Source: Lachnospiraceae bacterium UBA935 (lineage in GTDB: Bacteria > Bacillota > Clostridia > Lachnospirales > Lachnospiraceae). From it: a stretch of 64,000 nucleotides of DNA. The notes beneath the pieces were generated by a model. That model did no database searches. It was not told the DNA's origin and saw only the letters and a program-made list of their open reading frames with translations. The position numbers and the translations under genes were made by a program. The stretch's first letter is position 1; each line of letters begins with the position of its first letter. The stretch lies in NCBI GenBank assembly GCA_002293525.1, contig DBDJ01000068.1:198137-262136 (forward strand). The letters run 5' to 3'. Positions 1-9,333 of the stretch are shown one piece after another.

Positions 1-3000
1 TATCATGAGGGCATCATTGCCCTGTCGGCCTGTCTTGCCGGAGAAGTCCAGCGTTATATCCAAAAAAACCTGATCGATGCCGCAGAAAAAGCGGCGCTTA
101 AGTATCTTGACTGTTTCGGCGAAGGGAATTATTTTCTGGAACTCCAGGATCACGGCATGCCTGAGCAAAGAATCGTCAACACCGCTTTGCAGACGATGAG
201 CAAAAAGCTGGACATTCCTTTGGTGGCCACCAATGATGTCCATTACACCTATCGGGAAGATGAGAGTGCTCATGACATCCTGCTGTGCATCCAGACAGGT
301 AAGAAGCTGGAAGATGAAGACCGGATGCGCTACGAAGGCGGCCAGTTCTATGTAAAGAGCGAAGCGGAAATGAAAGGGTTGTTTCCCTACGCCTGGGAAG
401 CCGTGGAAAATACCCAGCGGATTGCCGACCGCTGCCAGGTGGAGATTGAGTTTGGCGTAACCAGGCTCCCCAGTTACGAGGTACCGGAAGGCTATGATGC
501 CCCGTCCTATTTAGAAGAACTGTGTTTTACCGGGCTGCGCAAGCGTTACGGCGAGGATATCGACGCGCCTGCCGGCGATACGGGGCTTTCGTTGCGGGAA
601 CGTCTGGAGTTTGAGCTGGATGTCATCCGCTCGATGGGGTTCGTGGATTATTTCTTGATCGTCTGGGATTTTATCAAATATGCCAAGGAGAATGATATTA
701 TCGTCGGCCCGGGCCGGGGTTCGGCGGCCGGGAGCATCGTATCCTATTGCCTGGATATTACCAATATTGATCCGATTCGCTACAATCTGCTGTTTGAGCG
801 GTTCCTGAACCCGGAACGGATCTCGATGCCGGATATCGACATTGACTTCTGCTTTATCCGCAGGGAAGAAGTGATCGACTATGTCAGCCGGAAATACGGG
901 GCCGACCGGGTGGTACAGATCGCCACCTTCGGCACAATGGCGGCCAAGGGGGTCATCCGTGACGTGGGCAGGGTCATGGACCTGCCTTATGCCTATGTGG
1001 ATTCCATCGCCAAGATGGTTCCCAACGAATTGAATATTACCCTGGAGCGGGCTTTGGAAATCAACCCGGAGTTCCGCAAATTATATGAGAGCGACGAACA
1101 GGTAAAGCATCTGATTACCATGTGCCGGCGGCTGGAAGGCCTGCCCCGGCATACCTCCACCCATGCCGCCGGGGTGGTCATCTGCAGTCGGCCGGCGGAT
1201 GAGTTCGTTCCGCTTTCCCGCGGCAGTGAAGGGGCGATTACCACGCAGTTCCCCATGACTACGATTGAAGAACTGGGCCTGCTGAAAATGGACTTTCTGG
1301 GCCTGCGGACACTTACGGTGCTGCAGAACGCCGTGCAGATGATCGCCAAAAGTACCGGGAAAAACCTGGATATCGATGCCATAGATTTTGATGACAAGGC
1401 CGTATTTGCTGCCATCGGCAGCGGACGGACAGAAGGGGTTTTTCAGTTGGAAAGCAGCGGCATGAAAAGCTTTATGAAGGAACTGAAGCCCGAGAACCTG
1501 GAGGATGTCATCGCCGGGATTTCCCTGTACCGGCCCGGCCCGATGGATTTTATCCCCAAATATGTCCGCGGCAAAAACAGCCATCAGGCGATTACTTATG
1601 CCTGCCCGCAGCTGGAGCCGATACTCAAGCCCACTTACGGCTGCATCGTCTATCAGGAACAGGTCATGCAGATCGTGCGTGATCTGGGCGGCTATACGTT
1701 AGGGCGCAGCGATCTGGTCCGCCGCGCCATGAGCAAGAAGAAGCAGGCGGTGATGGAAAAAGAACGCGCCAATTTTGTCTACGGCAATCCGGAGGAAGAC
1801 GTGCCCGGCTGTATTGCCAAGGGGATTGAGGAGGCGGTGGCGGTTCGCATCTACGACAACATGATGGACTTTGCCAAATATGCTTTTAACAAGTCCCATG
1901 CGGCCTGCTATGCCGTGGTTTCTTATCAGACCGCTTATCTGAAACATTATTATCCGGTCGAGTTTATGGCGGCACTGATGACTTCTGTCATCGACCATCC
2001 GGGGAAAGTGGCGGAATATATCATGACCTGCCGGAATATGGGGATTTCCATCCTGCCGCCGGACGTGAATGAAGGCGAAGGCGGATTTTCTGTCAACAGA
2101 TCGTCGATCCGCTATGCCCTGACGGCCATCAAAAATGTCGGCCATCCGGTGATCAGGAGCCTGGTGGAGGAGCGAGGTGCCAGAGGGCCGTTTACCAACC
2201 TGAAAGATTTTATCAGCCGCATGGCGGAACGGGACATGAATAAGAAAGCGATTGAAAACTTTATCAAGGCCGGGGCCTTTGACAGCCTGCCGGGAACCCG
2301 CAAGCAGTTTATGAGCGCCTATGTGCAGATCGCCGACCATATCCAGCGCGATAAAAAGAGCAATATGGCCGGCCAGCTGAGCCTGTTTGACATCGCTGCG
2401 GAGGATCAGAAACAGGATTTTGAGGTAAAACTGCCCGATGTGGGCGAATACAGCCAAGAAATGCAGCTGGCTTTTGAAAAGGAAGTGCTGGGTGTCTATG
2501 TCAGCGGCCATCCGCTGGAAGCATACGAAGACATGTGGCGCAGCTGCATCACCAATAAAACGGCGGATTTTTATCTGGATGAAGAAAGCGGCGGGACGGC
2601 GGTCCGGGACAGTCAGACGGCAGTGATCGGCGGCATTATTGCCGACAAGAAAATCAAATACACCAGAAATGACAAGATCATGGCCTTTTTACAGGTGGAA
2701 GACCTCGTCGGGGCGGTAGAGGTGATTGTTTTTCCCAAGGATTACGAGAGAAACAGCAATGCCCTTGCTGAGGACAACAAAATCTTTGTCAAAGGCCGGG
2801 TATCGCTGGAAGAAGACAAGGACGGCAAACTGATCTGCGAGAGAATCGTTGCGTTTGACGAGGTGCCCCGGAAGCTGTGGATCAAATTTCCCGACATGGC
2901 ATCCTATCAAAAACAAAATGAGCAGCTATTGTCGCTGCTGGCCTTTTCCGACGGCAACGACAGTGTAATCATCTATGTCGAAGAAGGAAAAGCGATCAAA

Positions 3001-3105
3001 AGGCTTCCGCCCGGCAAAAACGTGTGTGCGGACAAGGAATTGCTGGCCTCACTGTCAGCTCATTTCGGGAAAGACAATATAAAAGTTGTCTGGGACTTCA
3101 AATAA
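1..3105 (+). CDS. dnaE: DNA polymerase III alpha subunit, 5' end outside window
   Basis: Catalytic subunit of replicative DNA polymerase III (DnaE type). The frame is open from base 1, so the gene starts upstream; about 1034 residues are visible and, against a usual length near 1150, roughly the first 110-130 residues (start of the PHP domain) are missing. Visible are the end of the PHP domain (HEGIIALSACLAGEV near the start), the polymerase core with GPGRGSAAGSIVSYCL (about residue 237) and the catalytic aspartates in PDIDIDF (about residue 277), the later RPGPMDFIPKY block, and a C-terminal OB-fold region. There is no inserted 3'-5' exonuclease, which separates it from PolC. It is followed by pfkA in the same direction. 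The 3' end, including the stop, is tandemly duplicated. Identity is firm. Confidence 0.97.
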   Translation, partial: YHEGIIALSACLAGEVQRYIQKNLIDAAEKAALKYLDCFGEGNYFLELQDHGMPEQRIVNTALQTMSKKLDIPLVATNDVHYTYREDESAHDILLCIQTGKKLEDEDRMRYEGGQFYVKSEAEMKGLFPYAWEAVENTQRIADRCQVEIEFGVTRLPSYEVPEGYDAPSYLEELCFTGLRKRYGEDIDAPAGDTGLSLRERLEFELDVIRSMGFVDYFLIVWDFIKYAKENDIIVGPGRGSAAGSIVSYCLDITNIDPIRYNLLFERFLNPERISMPDIDIDFCFIRREEVIDYVSRKYGADRVVQIATFGTMAAKGVIRDVGRVMDLPYAYVDSIAKMVPNELNITLERALEINPEFRKLYESDEQVKHLITMCRRLEGLPRHTSTHAAGVVICSRPADEFVPLSRGSEGAITTQFPMTTIEELGLLKMDFLGLRTLTVLQNAVQMIAKSTGKNLDIDAIDFDDKAVFAAIGSGRTEGVFQLESSGMKSFMKELKPENLEDVIAGISLYRPGPMDFIPKYVRGKNSHQAITYACPQLEPILKPTYGCIVYQEQVMQIVRDLGGYTLGRSDLVRRAMSKKKQAVMEKERANFVYGNPEEDVPGCIAKGIEEAVAVRIYDNMMDFAKYAFNKSHAACYAVVSYQTAYLKHYYPVEFMAALMTSVIDHPGKVAEYIMTCRNMGISILPPDVNEGEGGFSVNRSSIRYALTAIKNVGHPVIRSLVEERGARGPFTNLKDFISRMAERDMNKKAIENFIKAGAFDSLPGTRKQFMSAYVQIADHIQRDKKSNMAGQLSLFDIAAEDQKQDFEVKLPDVGEYSQEMQLAFEKEVLGVYVSGHPLEAYEDMWRSCITNKTADFYLDEESGGTAVRDSQTAVIGGIIADKKIKYTRNDKIMAFLQVEDLVGAVEVIVFPKDYERNSNALAEDNKIFVKGRVSLEEDKDGKLICERIVAFDEVPRKLWIKFPDMASYQKQNEQLLSLLAFSDGNDSVIIYVEEGKAIKRLPPGKNVCADKELLASLSAHFGKDNIKVVWDFK

Positions 3106-3149
3106 AAGTTGTCTGGGATTTCAAATAAAAGTTGTCTGGGATTTCAAAA
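3081..3149. repeat. 23-bp tandem repeat x3 across the dnaE stop
   Basis: Three head-to-tail units (3081-3103, 3104-3126, 3127-3149), nearly identical. The first unit is the last codons of dnaE; the TAA stop spans the junction of units 1 and 2. It looks like slippage duplication of the gene tail. Confidence 0.95.
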
Positions 3150-3268
3150 AGGATTGAAAAACTGATAAAAATGAACTAAAATGAATGGTACATGACCAAA
3201 AGGATATTATCGATTAATCATAACAGTTCAGTAGGCAGTATTTCGTAATTACTTAATGACCTTCTGAC

Positions 3269-3316
3269 AATTATGAACAACCATAATTATGAACAACCAT
3301 AATTATGATTAACCAT
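3269..3316. repeat. 16-bp tandem repeat x3 upstream of pfkA
   Basis: Units AATTATGAACAACCAT at 3269-3284 and 3285-3300, and a variant at 3301-3316. The array ends a few bases before the pfkA ribosome-binding site, so it lies in the 5' untranslated region. No function can be read from it. Confidence 0.92.
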
Positions 3317-3333
3317 AGAAAGCAGGAGTAAAC

Positions 3334-4308
3334 ATGGCTAATGCAATCAAAAAGATCGGTGTACTGACCAGTGGCGGCGACGCACCGGGCATGAATGCGG
3401 CGATCCGTGCGGTTGCCAGGAAAGCAATCGTCAGCGGCATCAAAGTAATGGGTATTAAAAAAGGGTTTCAGGGTCTCTTAAATGAAGAAATATTTGAAAT
3501 GGAAAGAAATCATGTCTCGGAAATCATTCAGCGGGGCGGTACCGTGCTGGGAACGGCCCGGAGCTCGGAGTTCCGCGAGCTGGAAGGCCAGATAAGAGCC
3601 GCTGAAATCTGCCGTAAGCAGGGGATTGACGCCCTCGTGATTATCGGCGGCGACGGCTCCTACCGCGGCGCCCTGGATCTGTCGAAACAAGGCATCAATA
3701 CCATCGGGATTCCCGGAACGATCGACCTGGACATTGCCTGTAGCGAATATACGATCGGCTTTGACACGGCGGTCAATACCGCGATGCAGGCCATTGACAA
3801 GGTCCGCGACACCTCTTCCTCCCATGAACGATGCAGCATCATCGAGGTTATGGGGAGGAATGCCGGCTATATTGCTTTATGGTGCGGTATCGCCAACGGT
3901 GCCGAAGACATCCTGATCCCCGGAAAATATAACTATAACGAGCAAGTCATTATAGACAATATCATCAGCAACCGCAAAAAAGGCAAGACCCATCATATTA
4001 TCATCAATGCCGAAGGAATCGGCCACTCCACCTCCATGGCCAGAAGGATCGAGGCGGCTACCGGCATGGAAACCCGGGCGACGATCCTGGGCTATATGCA
4101 GCGAGGCGGCAGCCCCACCTGTAAGGACCGCTATTATGCTTCCATTATGGGCGCGTATGCGACGGACATACTCTGTCAGGGCAAGCAAAACCGCGTCGTG
4201 GGTTATCAGCGCGGAGAGTTTGTGGATTTTGACATTGCCGAAGCACTTTCCATGCAGAAAGAGGTCAACAGTTACCAGTTTGAAGTCAGCAGGCTGTTGT
4301 CCCAATGA
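3334..4308 (+). CDS. pfkA: ATP-dependent 6-phosphofructokinase
   Basis: Phosphorylates fructose 6-phosphate in glycolysis; cytoplasmic. 324 residues, the usual PfkA length. The N-terminal nucleotide site reads GVLTSGGDAPGMNAAIRAV, the ATP/Mg motif GGDGS lies near residue 108, and the catalytic block reads GTIDLDIACSEYTIGFDTAVNT. The better known form of that block is TIDND; both aspartates are kept, so the Asn-to-Leu change should not abolish activity. A GGSPTCKDR segment near residue 260 matches the family GGxPxxxDR motif. Start ATG follows AGGAG. It overlaps the next gene by four bases (ATGA), so the two are probably translationally coupled. Confidence 0.95.
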   Translation: MANAIKKIGVLTSGGDAPGMNAAIRAVARKAIVSGIKVMGIKKGFQGLLNEEIFEMERNHVSEIIQRGGTVLGTARSSEFRELEGQIRAAEICRKQGIDALVIIGGDGSYRGALDLSKQGINTIGIPGTIDLDIACSEYTIGFDTAVNTAMQAIDKVRDTSSSHERCSIIEVMGRNAGYIALWCGIANGAEDILIPGKYNYNEQVIIDNIISNRKKGKTHHIIINAEGIGHSTSMARRIEAATGMETRATILGYMQRGGSPTCKDRYYASIMGAYATDILCQGKQNRVVGYQRGEFVDFDIAEALSMQKEVNSYQFEVSRLLSQ

Positions 4309-5102
4309 TTACCAGTGCGACTAACCCCCGAATAAAAAACCTTGTCCAGCTTCAGGAAAAGGCCCGCGCCCGGAACCAGCAGGCAGTCTTTATCATCGAA
4401 GGCAGCCGGATGTTTATCGAAGCGCCCGTAGATATGATCGAGGAAATCTATATCAGCGAGGATTATCTGGTCAAACACCGGCAGCACGAAGCGCAGGACA
4501 AGCTAACTTCCTTAAAATATGAAACCGTAAGCAACGAAGTATTCCGCAAAATCTCCGATACCAAGACGCCACAGGGGATCCTTTGTGTAATAAAACAGTA
4601 TCACCGCGAGCTTTCCGGTTTTTTGGATAACACCCACAAGAAACCGCCGCTTTATATCATCCTTGAGGACATCCGCGATCCCGGCAATCTGGGAACCATA
4701 TTCCGTACCGGCGAAGGTGCCGGCGTGGACGGCATCTTTATGGGAAGCGGCTGCGTGGATATCTACAACCCCAAAACGGTCCGATCCACCATGGGTTCGA
4801 TTTTCCGGGTGCCGTTCCTGACAGATACCGATATTCCCGATCTGATCCCCAAATTGCAAGATGCGGGCATCCAGATATTTGCCGCTCAGCTGGAAGGTGC
4901 CGTCAATTATGATAACGAGAGCTATATTTACGGCACCTCCTTCCTGATCGGCAATGAAGCAAGCGGACTGCGGCCGGAAACAGCAGAAAAAGCCGATGCA
5001 AAAATCCGCATTCCCATGGAAGGGAAAGTAGAATCCCTGAATGCCGCAACAGCAGCAACTGTGTTGATGTATGAAGCCTACCGGCAGCGGCGGCAGTACT
5101 GA
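4305..5102 (+). CDS. TrmH/SpoU-family RNA 2'-O-methyltransferase
   Basis: 265-residue SPOUT-class enzyme predicted to methylate a ribose 2'-OH in rRNA or tRNA with S-adenosylmethionine. It has an N-terminal substrate-binding domain followed by the trefoil-knot domain: ILEDIRDPGNLGTIFRT (motif 1), NPKTVRSTMGSIFRVP (motif 2 area), and the SAM-binding knot FLIGNEASGLRPE with IPMEGKVESLNAATAATVLMYE (motif 3). Its layout is that of the YsgA/RlmB-like group; the exact RNA target cannot be read. The start overlaps the pfkA stop. The last codons and stop are duplicated just downstream. Confidence 0.92.
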   Translation: MITSATNPRIKNLVQLQEKARARNQQAVFIIEGSRMFIEAPVDMIEEIYISEDYLVKHRQHEAQDKLTSLKYETVSNEVFRKISDTKTPQGILCVIKQYHRELSGFLDNTHKKPPLYIILEDIRDPGNLGTIFRTGEGAGVDGIFMGSGCVDIYNPKTVRSTMGSIFRVPFLTDTDIPDLIPKLQDAGIQIFAAQLEGAVNYDNESYIYGTSFLIGNEASGLRPETAEKADAKIRIPMEGKVESLNAATAATVLMYEAYRQRRQY

Positions 5103-5145
5103 TGTAAAAGGCCTACCGGCAGCGGCGGCAGTACTGATGTATGAG
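5076..5145. repeat. 35-bp tandem duplication at the methyltransferase 3' end
   Basis: A 31-base core (5076-5106) covering the last codons, the stop and some following bases recurs at 5111-5141, giving a period of 35. This is the second gene tail duplication in the window. Confidence 0.93.
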
Positions 5146-5224
5146 GTATACAAGTGAGGCGATACTGATAAAAGAATCAGCAATCAGGCATATCAAACGG
5201 TACTTAGAATAAGCGGAGGGCAAT

Positions 5225-6019
5225 ATGAAAGTCGGTTTTATAGGATTGGGAAATATGGGAAGTGCTATGATAGGCGGCATGCTTTCCCAACATATCATCA
5301 ATAAGAAAGATATTTTAGGTGCTGACAGCTTCCCGCCGGCGTTGGAGAAAGCGGCAAAGCATTTTGACATTCAGACGGTTTCCGATAATCATGCCGTAGC
5401 CGCCTTTGCCGATTATTTGATCCTGGCAGTGAAGCCGCAAACGGCAGAACAAATTATAAAAGAAATCCGTGATAATATTTCCCCTGCTAAAGTAATTATC
5501 AGCATAATTGCCGGAAAATCAACTGAATGGCTAACAGAACAATTTGCCAAACCGGTAAAACTGGTTCGTGTGATGCCCAATACCCCGGCCCTGGTAGGTG
5601 AGGCAATCAGCGGTGTCTGCCGCAATGAACTTGTTACCCCAGAGGAAATGGAACAATGTATCCGCATCCTGCAGAGTTTTGGAAAAGCTGAAGAAGTACC
5701 GGAACATCTTATGGATGCAGTAGTAGGGGTCAGCGGCAGTGCGCCGGCATATGTTTACATGTTCATCGAAGCCCTTGCCGACGGAGCCGTAGCAGCCGGA
5801 ATGCCCAGAAACCAGGCTTACCGCTTTGCGGCACAGGCAGTATATGGAAGCGCCAAAATGGTCCTGGAAACAGGAGAACACCCCGGCGTGCTGAAGGATC
5901 AGGTCTGCTCTCCCGGCGGAACCACCATCGAAGCAGTTAAAGTCCTGGAAGACAGGGGACTGCGAGGCACAGTACTAGCCGCCGTGGAAGCCAGCGTCAG
6001 GAAATCGAAAGACCTATAA
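5225..6019 (+). CDS. proC: Pyrroline-5-carboxylate reductase
   Basis: Final step of proline synthesis: NAD(P)H reduction of pyrroline-5-carboxylate. 264 residues, normal for ProC. The Rossmann motif GFIGLGNMGSAMIGG is at the extreme N terminus; VRVMPNTPALVGE (about residue 113) and GVSGSAPAYVYMFIEALADG (about residue 167) are ProC signatures, and SPGGTTIEAV lies near residue 230. Start ATG follows GGAGGG. The last codons, ending in KSKDL, are repeated twice more after the stop. It is monocistronic with a terminator about 110 bases downstream. Confidence 0.96.
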   Translation: MKVGFIGLGNMGSAMIGGMLSQHIINKKDILGADSFPPALEKAAKHFDIQTVSDNHAVAAFADYLILAVKPQTAEQIIKEIRDNISPAKVIISIIAGKSTEWLTEQFAKPVKLVRVMPNTPALVGEAISGVCRNELVTPEEMEQCIRILQSFGKAEEVPEHLMDAVVGVSGSAPAYVYMFIEALADGAVAAGMPRNQAYRFAAQAVYGSAKMVLETGEHPGVLKDQVCSPGGTTIEAVKVLEDRGLRGTVLAAVEASVRKSKDL

Positions 6020-6053
6020 ATTGAAAGATCTATAAAATCGAAAGACCTATAAA
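6005..6053. repeat. 16-17 bp tandem repeat x3 across the proC stop
   Basis: TCGAAAGACCTATAAA at 6005-6020, a variant at 6021-6037, and the same sequence at 6038-6053. Unit 1 contains the final proC codons and TAA. Same pattern as at dnaE and the methyltransferase gene. Confidence 0.93.
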
Positions 6054-6128
6054 TCGTGTCTATTATTACTAAGAATTAACATGAGTTAACATAAATTTAA
6101 TAAATTAACATAAATATGAATAAACATG

Positions 6129-6169
6129 AAAAAGGCAGCCGTCCGAACCAGGGAAAAGGCGGCTTTTTT
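6129..6169 (+). terminator. Intrinsic terminator after proC
   Basis: Stem AAAAAGGCAGCC (6129-6140) pairs with GGCGGCTTTTTT (6158-6169) with one mismatch and one wobble; the T tract forms the 3' arm and tail. Confidence 0.8.
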
Positions 6170-6311
6170 CATTTAACATCAATTCTTATATAGTTCCTAT
6201 CGAAAACGTCCCGCCCTCCGGTTCCCGAGCCCCCCGCCCTCGTCCTCGCCCCATGCTTCCGTGAATAGTACCAAAAGTATTCGTGCAATTCACTATTTTT
6301 TAGAAAATATG

Positions 6312-6340
6312 TTGACATTGAAACCAATATTTGGTATATT
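6312..6340 (+). promoter_or_regulatory. Sigma-A type promoter for the cell-wall hydrolase gene
   Basis: TTGACA (6312-6317), 17-base spacer, TATATT (6335-6340). It gives a leader of about 115 bases before the start at 6463. Confidence 0.75.
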
Positions 6341-6462
6341 AGGCTTACTCTCTGTAATAATTTTGTAATAAATATGTATTATATTGCGTAATATTTAATA
6401 ACCAACGGACCGATATAATCAGCAAGAGCTGGTTGCGGCCAGTTAAGGAGATGGAGGAGATC

Positions 6463-7542
6463 ATGTTGAAAAATAGGCTGATTGCCACAATGCTTTCTCT
6501 GATTGTCGGCTTGAGTTGTCTGTTATCACAGAATGTTGTCGCCTATGCCATAGAAAGCGCAGAAGAATCCTTAATCAGCTCGGGAATCGCCCCCATCTTG
6601 GATCCCAGTGTCAATAAAGAGATCAAGATGGAAGTGGAAGAGAAAGAAGAGCTGAATATCGACCAGAAGTTTGAGAAGGAACAGCAGCGGATCGGTGAAG
6701 AGCTTGCTATGGCTGATGTGCAGAAGGCTCTGAACGTCCGTGCAGAAGCAGATGAGAATTCGGAAAAGGTAGGACTTCTATATAAAGACTGCGGCGGAAC
6801 GATTCTGGAACGGCAAGGAGATTGGATCAAAATCAAATCAGGAGACGTTGTCGGCTGGGCAAACGAGGAGTACCTGCTGACGGGTGAAGAAGCACAGGCC
6901 ATGGCAGATGATGTGGGGAACTGGGTGGCATCCATCGAAACGGACGTTGTTCGGGTACGGCAGGAACCCAGCATGGAAGCGGAAGTGTGGGGCTATATTG
7001 CCCGGGATGAAGGCCTGGAAATCGTCGAAGTGATGAATGACGACTGGATCAGTGTCGAATTTGAAGATAAAGTGGGTTATGTTTATACCGACTGCATCAA
7101 TGTAAGATACCACATAGACGAAGGGGAGACCATGGCAGTGATCCGTGCCAGGGAAGAAGCCGAGGCGGAGCGTAAACGGCTGCAGAACAGGGGCCGGGTG
7201 GATGCATCCGCAGACGAAACCAGACTGCTGGGGGCACTGATATACTGTGAATCGGGCAACCAGTCCTATGAAGGCATGCTCGGTGTCGGCGCAGTAGTCA
7301 TGAACCGCGTGAAAAGCGAAGCTTATCCAAATACAATCCATGGAGTTATCTATGCATCGGGACAGTTCACCCCGGCCATGAGCGGAAAGGTCGCCCGGGC
7401 TTATGAAGGAAATGTACCGGAAGCATGTCTGCAGGCTGCAGCAGCTGCGATTGCCGGAGAGACTACGGTAGGCGGAGCGACTCATTTCAGGAGAGCCGGC
7501 ATGCGAGAAGGCTATGTTCTCGGAGATCACGTCTTCTGGTAA
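6463..7542 (+). CDS. Secreted SH3-domain cell-wall hydrolase (SleB/CwlJ type)
   Basis: Predicted exported peptidoglycan hydrolase of 359 residues. A GTG-like upstream extension is open to 6433, but the ATG at 6463 has GGAGG at proper spacing and begins a classic signal peptide (MLKNRLIATMLSLIVGLSC, cleavage likely near AYA). Two bacterial SH3 domains follow (about residues 80-130 and 145-205), joined by a charged helix to a C-terminal hydrolase_2 domain: LLGALIYCESGNQSYEGM holds the expected catalytic glutamate, then GVGAVVMNRV and HFRRAG near the end. This domain is shared by spore-cortex lytic and vegetative wall enzymes, so a germination role is possible but not shown. It is a single-gene unit with its own promoter and terminator. 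Confidence 0.9.
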   Translation: MLKNRLIATMLSLIVGLSCLLSQNVVAYAIESAEESLISSGIAPILDPSVNKEIKMEVEEKEELNIDQKFEKEQQRIGEELAMADVQKALNVRAEADENSEKVGLLYKDCGGTILERQGDWIKIKSGDVVGWANEEYLLTGEEAQAMADDVGNWVASIETDVVRVRQEPSMEAEVWGYIARDEGLEIVEVMNDDWISVEFEDKVGYVYTDCINVRYHIDEGETMAVIRAREEAEAERKRLQNRGRVDASADETRLLGALIYCESGNQSYEGMLGVGAVVMNRVKSEAYPNTIHGVIYASGQFTPAMSGKVARAYEGNVPEACLQAAAAAIAGETTVGGATHFRRAGMREGYVLGDHVFW

Positions 7543-7651
7543 TGCGAATAGATACGATAAGATATAATTGCCACTTTTTATCTACGCAAAAGGCACACAA
7601 AAAGCTTACAAAAAATCTTTTTGCAAAATGTAAAGCAAATCAGCAGGAAGA

Positions 7652-7719
7652 ACGCTCCGCGTTCTTCCGAACGTAATTAGAATATCTTAGACGGCGTACT
7701 CTGCCGTCTTAGATATTCT
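7652..7719 (+). terminator. Two hairpins downstream of the hydrolase gene
   Basis: A short hairpin (AAGAACGC / GCGTTCTT, near 7648-7666) is followed by a long one: AGAATATCTTAGACGGC (7679-7695) pairs with the arm ending at 7719 with one mismatch. The second is symmetric enough to stop transcription from either side. Confidence 0.75.
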
Positions 7720-7821
7720 TTACGTTATTTTATTTGAATAATGATGACAAATGTAGTAGAATAGAAAAGAACAGGCGTTTACAGATACATATTAAGAACG
7801 CAGAAAGGAGGCCATATAAAT

Positions 7822-8271
7822 ATGACTTTTTTCTGGCTCATTTTGTTTATTGTGTTAGTGATTGCTGAACTATCAACAATGGGTCTGACGACGATATGGT
7901 TTGCAGGGGGTGCTCTGATTGCTACCCTGGCAGCTATATTCGGCGCGAATGAAGGGGTGCAGATACTTCTGTTTTTGCTGATCTCGATTCTGCTGCTGAT
8001 TTTTACCCGTCCGATTGCCGTGAAATACTTTAATAAAGACCGGGCGCGGACCAATGTGGAAAGCTATATCGGCAGACAGGTAATCGTAATCAGTGAGATT
8101 GACAATCTGCAGGGAATCGGTCAGGTTACTCTAGGGGGGCAGGAATGGACAGCCAGATCCGCTCAGGACGGGATTGTTCTGCCGGTAGGTGCCGTAGGCA
8201 TAGTAAAATATGTTGACGGCGTAAAACTGATTATTGAAGAAAAAAAGGAGGAGGAAAGTAAGAATGGGTGA
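7822..8271 (+). CDS. NfeD-like membrane protein
   Basis: 149 residues: two or three N-terminal membrane segments (FFWLILFIVLVIAEL; a second around residues 25-45; ILLFLLISILLLIFT) and a C-terminal OB-fold domain ending in a basic/acidic tail. This is the short NfeD type that partners SPFH proteins, thought to organise membrane microdomains. AAAGGAGG precedes the ATG. The 3' end overlaps the SPFH gene by eight bases, and the pairing itself supports the call. Confidence 0.9.
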   Translation: MTFFWLILFIVLVIAELSTMGLTTIWFAGGALIATLAAIFGANEGVQILLFLLISILLLIFTRPIAVKYFNKDRARTNVESYIGRQVIVISEIDNLQGIGQVTLGGQEWTARSAQDGIVLPVGAVGIVKYVDGVKLIIEEKKEEESKNG

Positions 8272-9205
8272 ATTATTTGGAGGTATTTTGATTTTTCTAT
8301 TTCTTATATTATTTATTATAATATTATTGTCATCCTGTATCAAAATCGTGCCGCAAGCTTATGCCTTTGTCGTCGAACGGCTGGGAGCTTTTCAGGGAAC
8401 TTGGCAGGTCGGCCTGCATTTCAAGCTGCCGCTAATAGATAAGATTGCGAGAAGGGTCAATCTGAAAGAACAGGTAGTCGACTTTGCGCCACAGCCGGTT
8501 ATTACCAAGGACAATGTAACCATGAGAATCGATACGGTGGTGTTTTTCCAGATTACGGACCCCAAGCTGTTTGCTTACGGCGTGGAAAATCCTATTATGG
8601 CCATCGAGAACCTGACAGCTACGACGCTCAGGAATATCATCGGTGATCTGGAACTGGATCAGACGCTGACCTCCAGAGAGACGATCAACACCAAGATGCG
8701 GGCTTCCCTGGACGTGGCTACCGATCCCTGGGGGATCAAGGTCAACCGGGTAGAGCTGAAAAACATCATGCCTCCCGCCGAGATCCAGAACGCCATGGAA
8801 AAACAGATGAAGGCGGAACGTGAACGCCGTGAATCCGTCACCCGTGCCGAAGGTGAAAAGATTGCCAACATAACGGTAGCAGAAGGTAAGAAAGCCTCGG
8901 CGATCCTGGAAGCGGAAGCGGAAAAACAGTCGGCGATCCTGCGTGCAGAAGCCGAGAAGGAAAAGATGATCCGCGAAGCAGAAGGTGAAGCGGAAGCCAT
9001 TATGAAAGTACAGCAGGCCAAGGCCGACGGGATCCGAATGATCCGTGAAGCGGGAGCCGACCGGGCGGTGCTTCAGATCAAGAGCCTGGAAGCATTTGAA
9101 AAAGCGGCCGACGGCAAAGCGACCAAGATTATTATTCCTTCAGAGATCCAAGGGCTTGCCGGCTTGGTTGCTTCACTGAAAGAAATAGCTGTTGAAGATA
9201 AATAA
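8264..9205 (+). CDS. SPFH/band-7 family membrane protein (QmcA-like)
   Basis: 313 residues. One N-terminal membrane anchor rich in Leu/Ile (residues 8-27) is followed by a band-7 domain (QAYAFVVERLGAFQGTWQVG through about residue 190) and a long Ala/Glu/Lys coiled coil with EAEAEKQSAILRAEAEKE-type heptads. It forms scaffolds in the cytoplasmic membrane with NfeD. The chosen ATG at 8264 lies inside the end of the nfeD-like gene, behind GGAGGAGG; an earlier in-frame start at 8234 would sit inside the partner's coding sequence and lacks a better site. Confidence 0.92.
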   Translation: MGELFGGILIFLFLILFIIILLSSCIKIVPQAYAFVVERLGAFQGTWQVGLHFKLPLIDKIARRVNLKEQVVDFAPQPVITKDNVTMRIDTVVFFQITDPKLFAYGVENPIMAIENLTATTLRNIIGDLELDQTLTSRETINTKMRASLDVATDPWGIKVNRVELKNIMPPAEIQNAMEKQMKAERERRESVTRAEGEKIANITVAEGKKASAILEAEAEKQSAILRAEAEKEKMIREAEGEAEAIMKVQQAKADGIRMIREAGADRAVLQIKSLEAFEKAADGKATKIIIPSEIQGLAGLVASLKEIAVEDK

Positions 9206-9260
9206 GAATAACAACTGTAATCAAGAATTACGATAGGCAATTTGAGAAAAAGCATCAACG

Positions 9261-9296
9261 TATGTCAGCTTACTGGAATGCCGGTAAGCTGACATA
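9261..9296. repeat. Perfect 13-bp inverted repeat upstream of argF
   Basis: TATGTCAGCTTAC (9261-9273) and its exact complement (9284-9296), loop of ten bases. No T tract follows, so it may be a terminator remnant, an RNA hairpin in the argF leader or an operator. It lies 38 bases before the argF start. Confidence 0.85.
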
Positions 9297-9333
9297 TCAA
9301 TTCAATTGGACGACAAGTTAAAGAGGGTAGGTT

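Noticed and set aside
1699..2511. Long antisense open frames inside dnaE and other core genes
   Set aside because: They mirror the codon pattern of strongly supported genes on the other strand and have no ribosome site or family motif.
3730..3780. pfkA catalytic-site loss (TIDLD instead of TIDND)
   Set aside because: Both aspartates are kept and the rest of the block is normal; the change is probably a tolerated variant.
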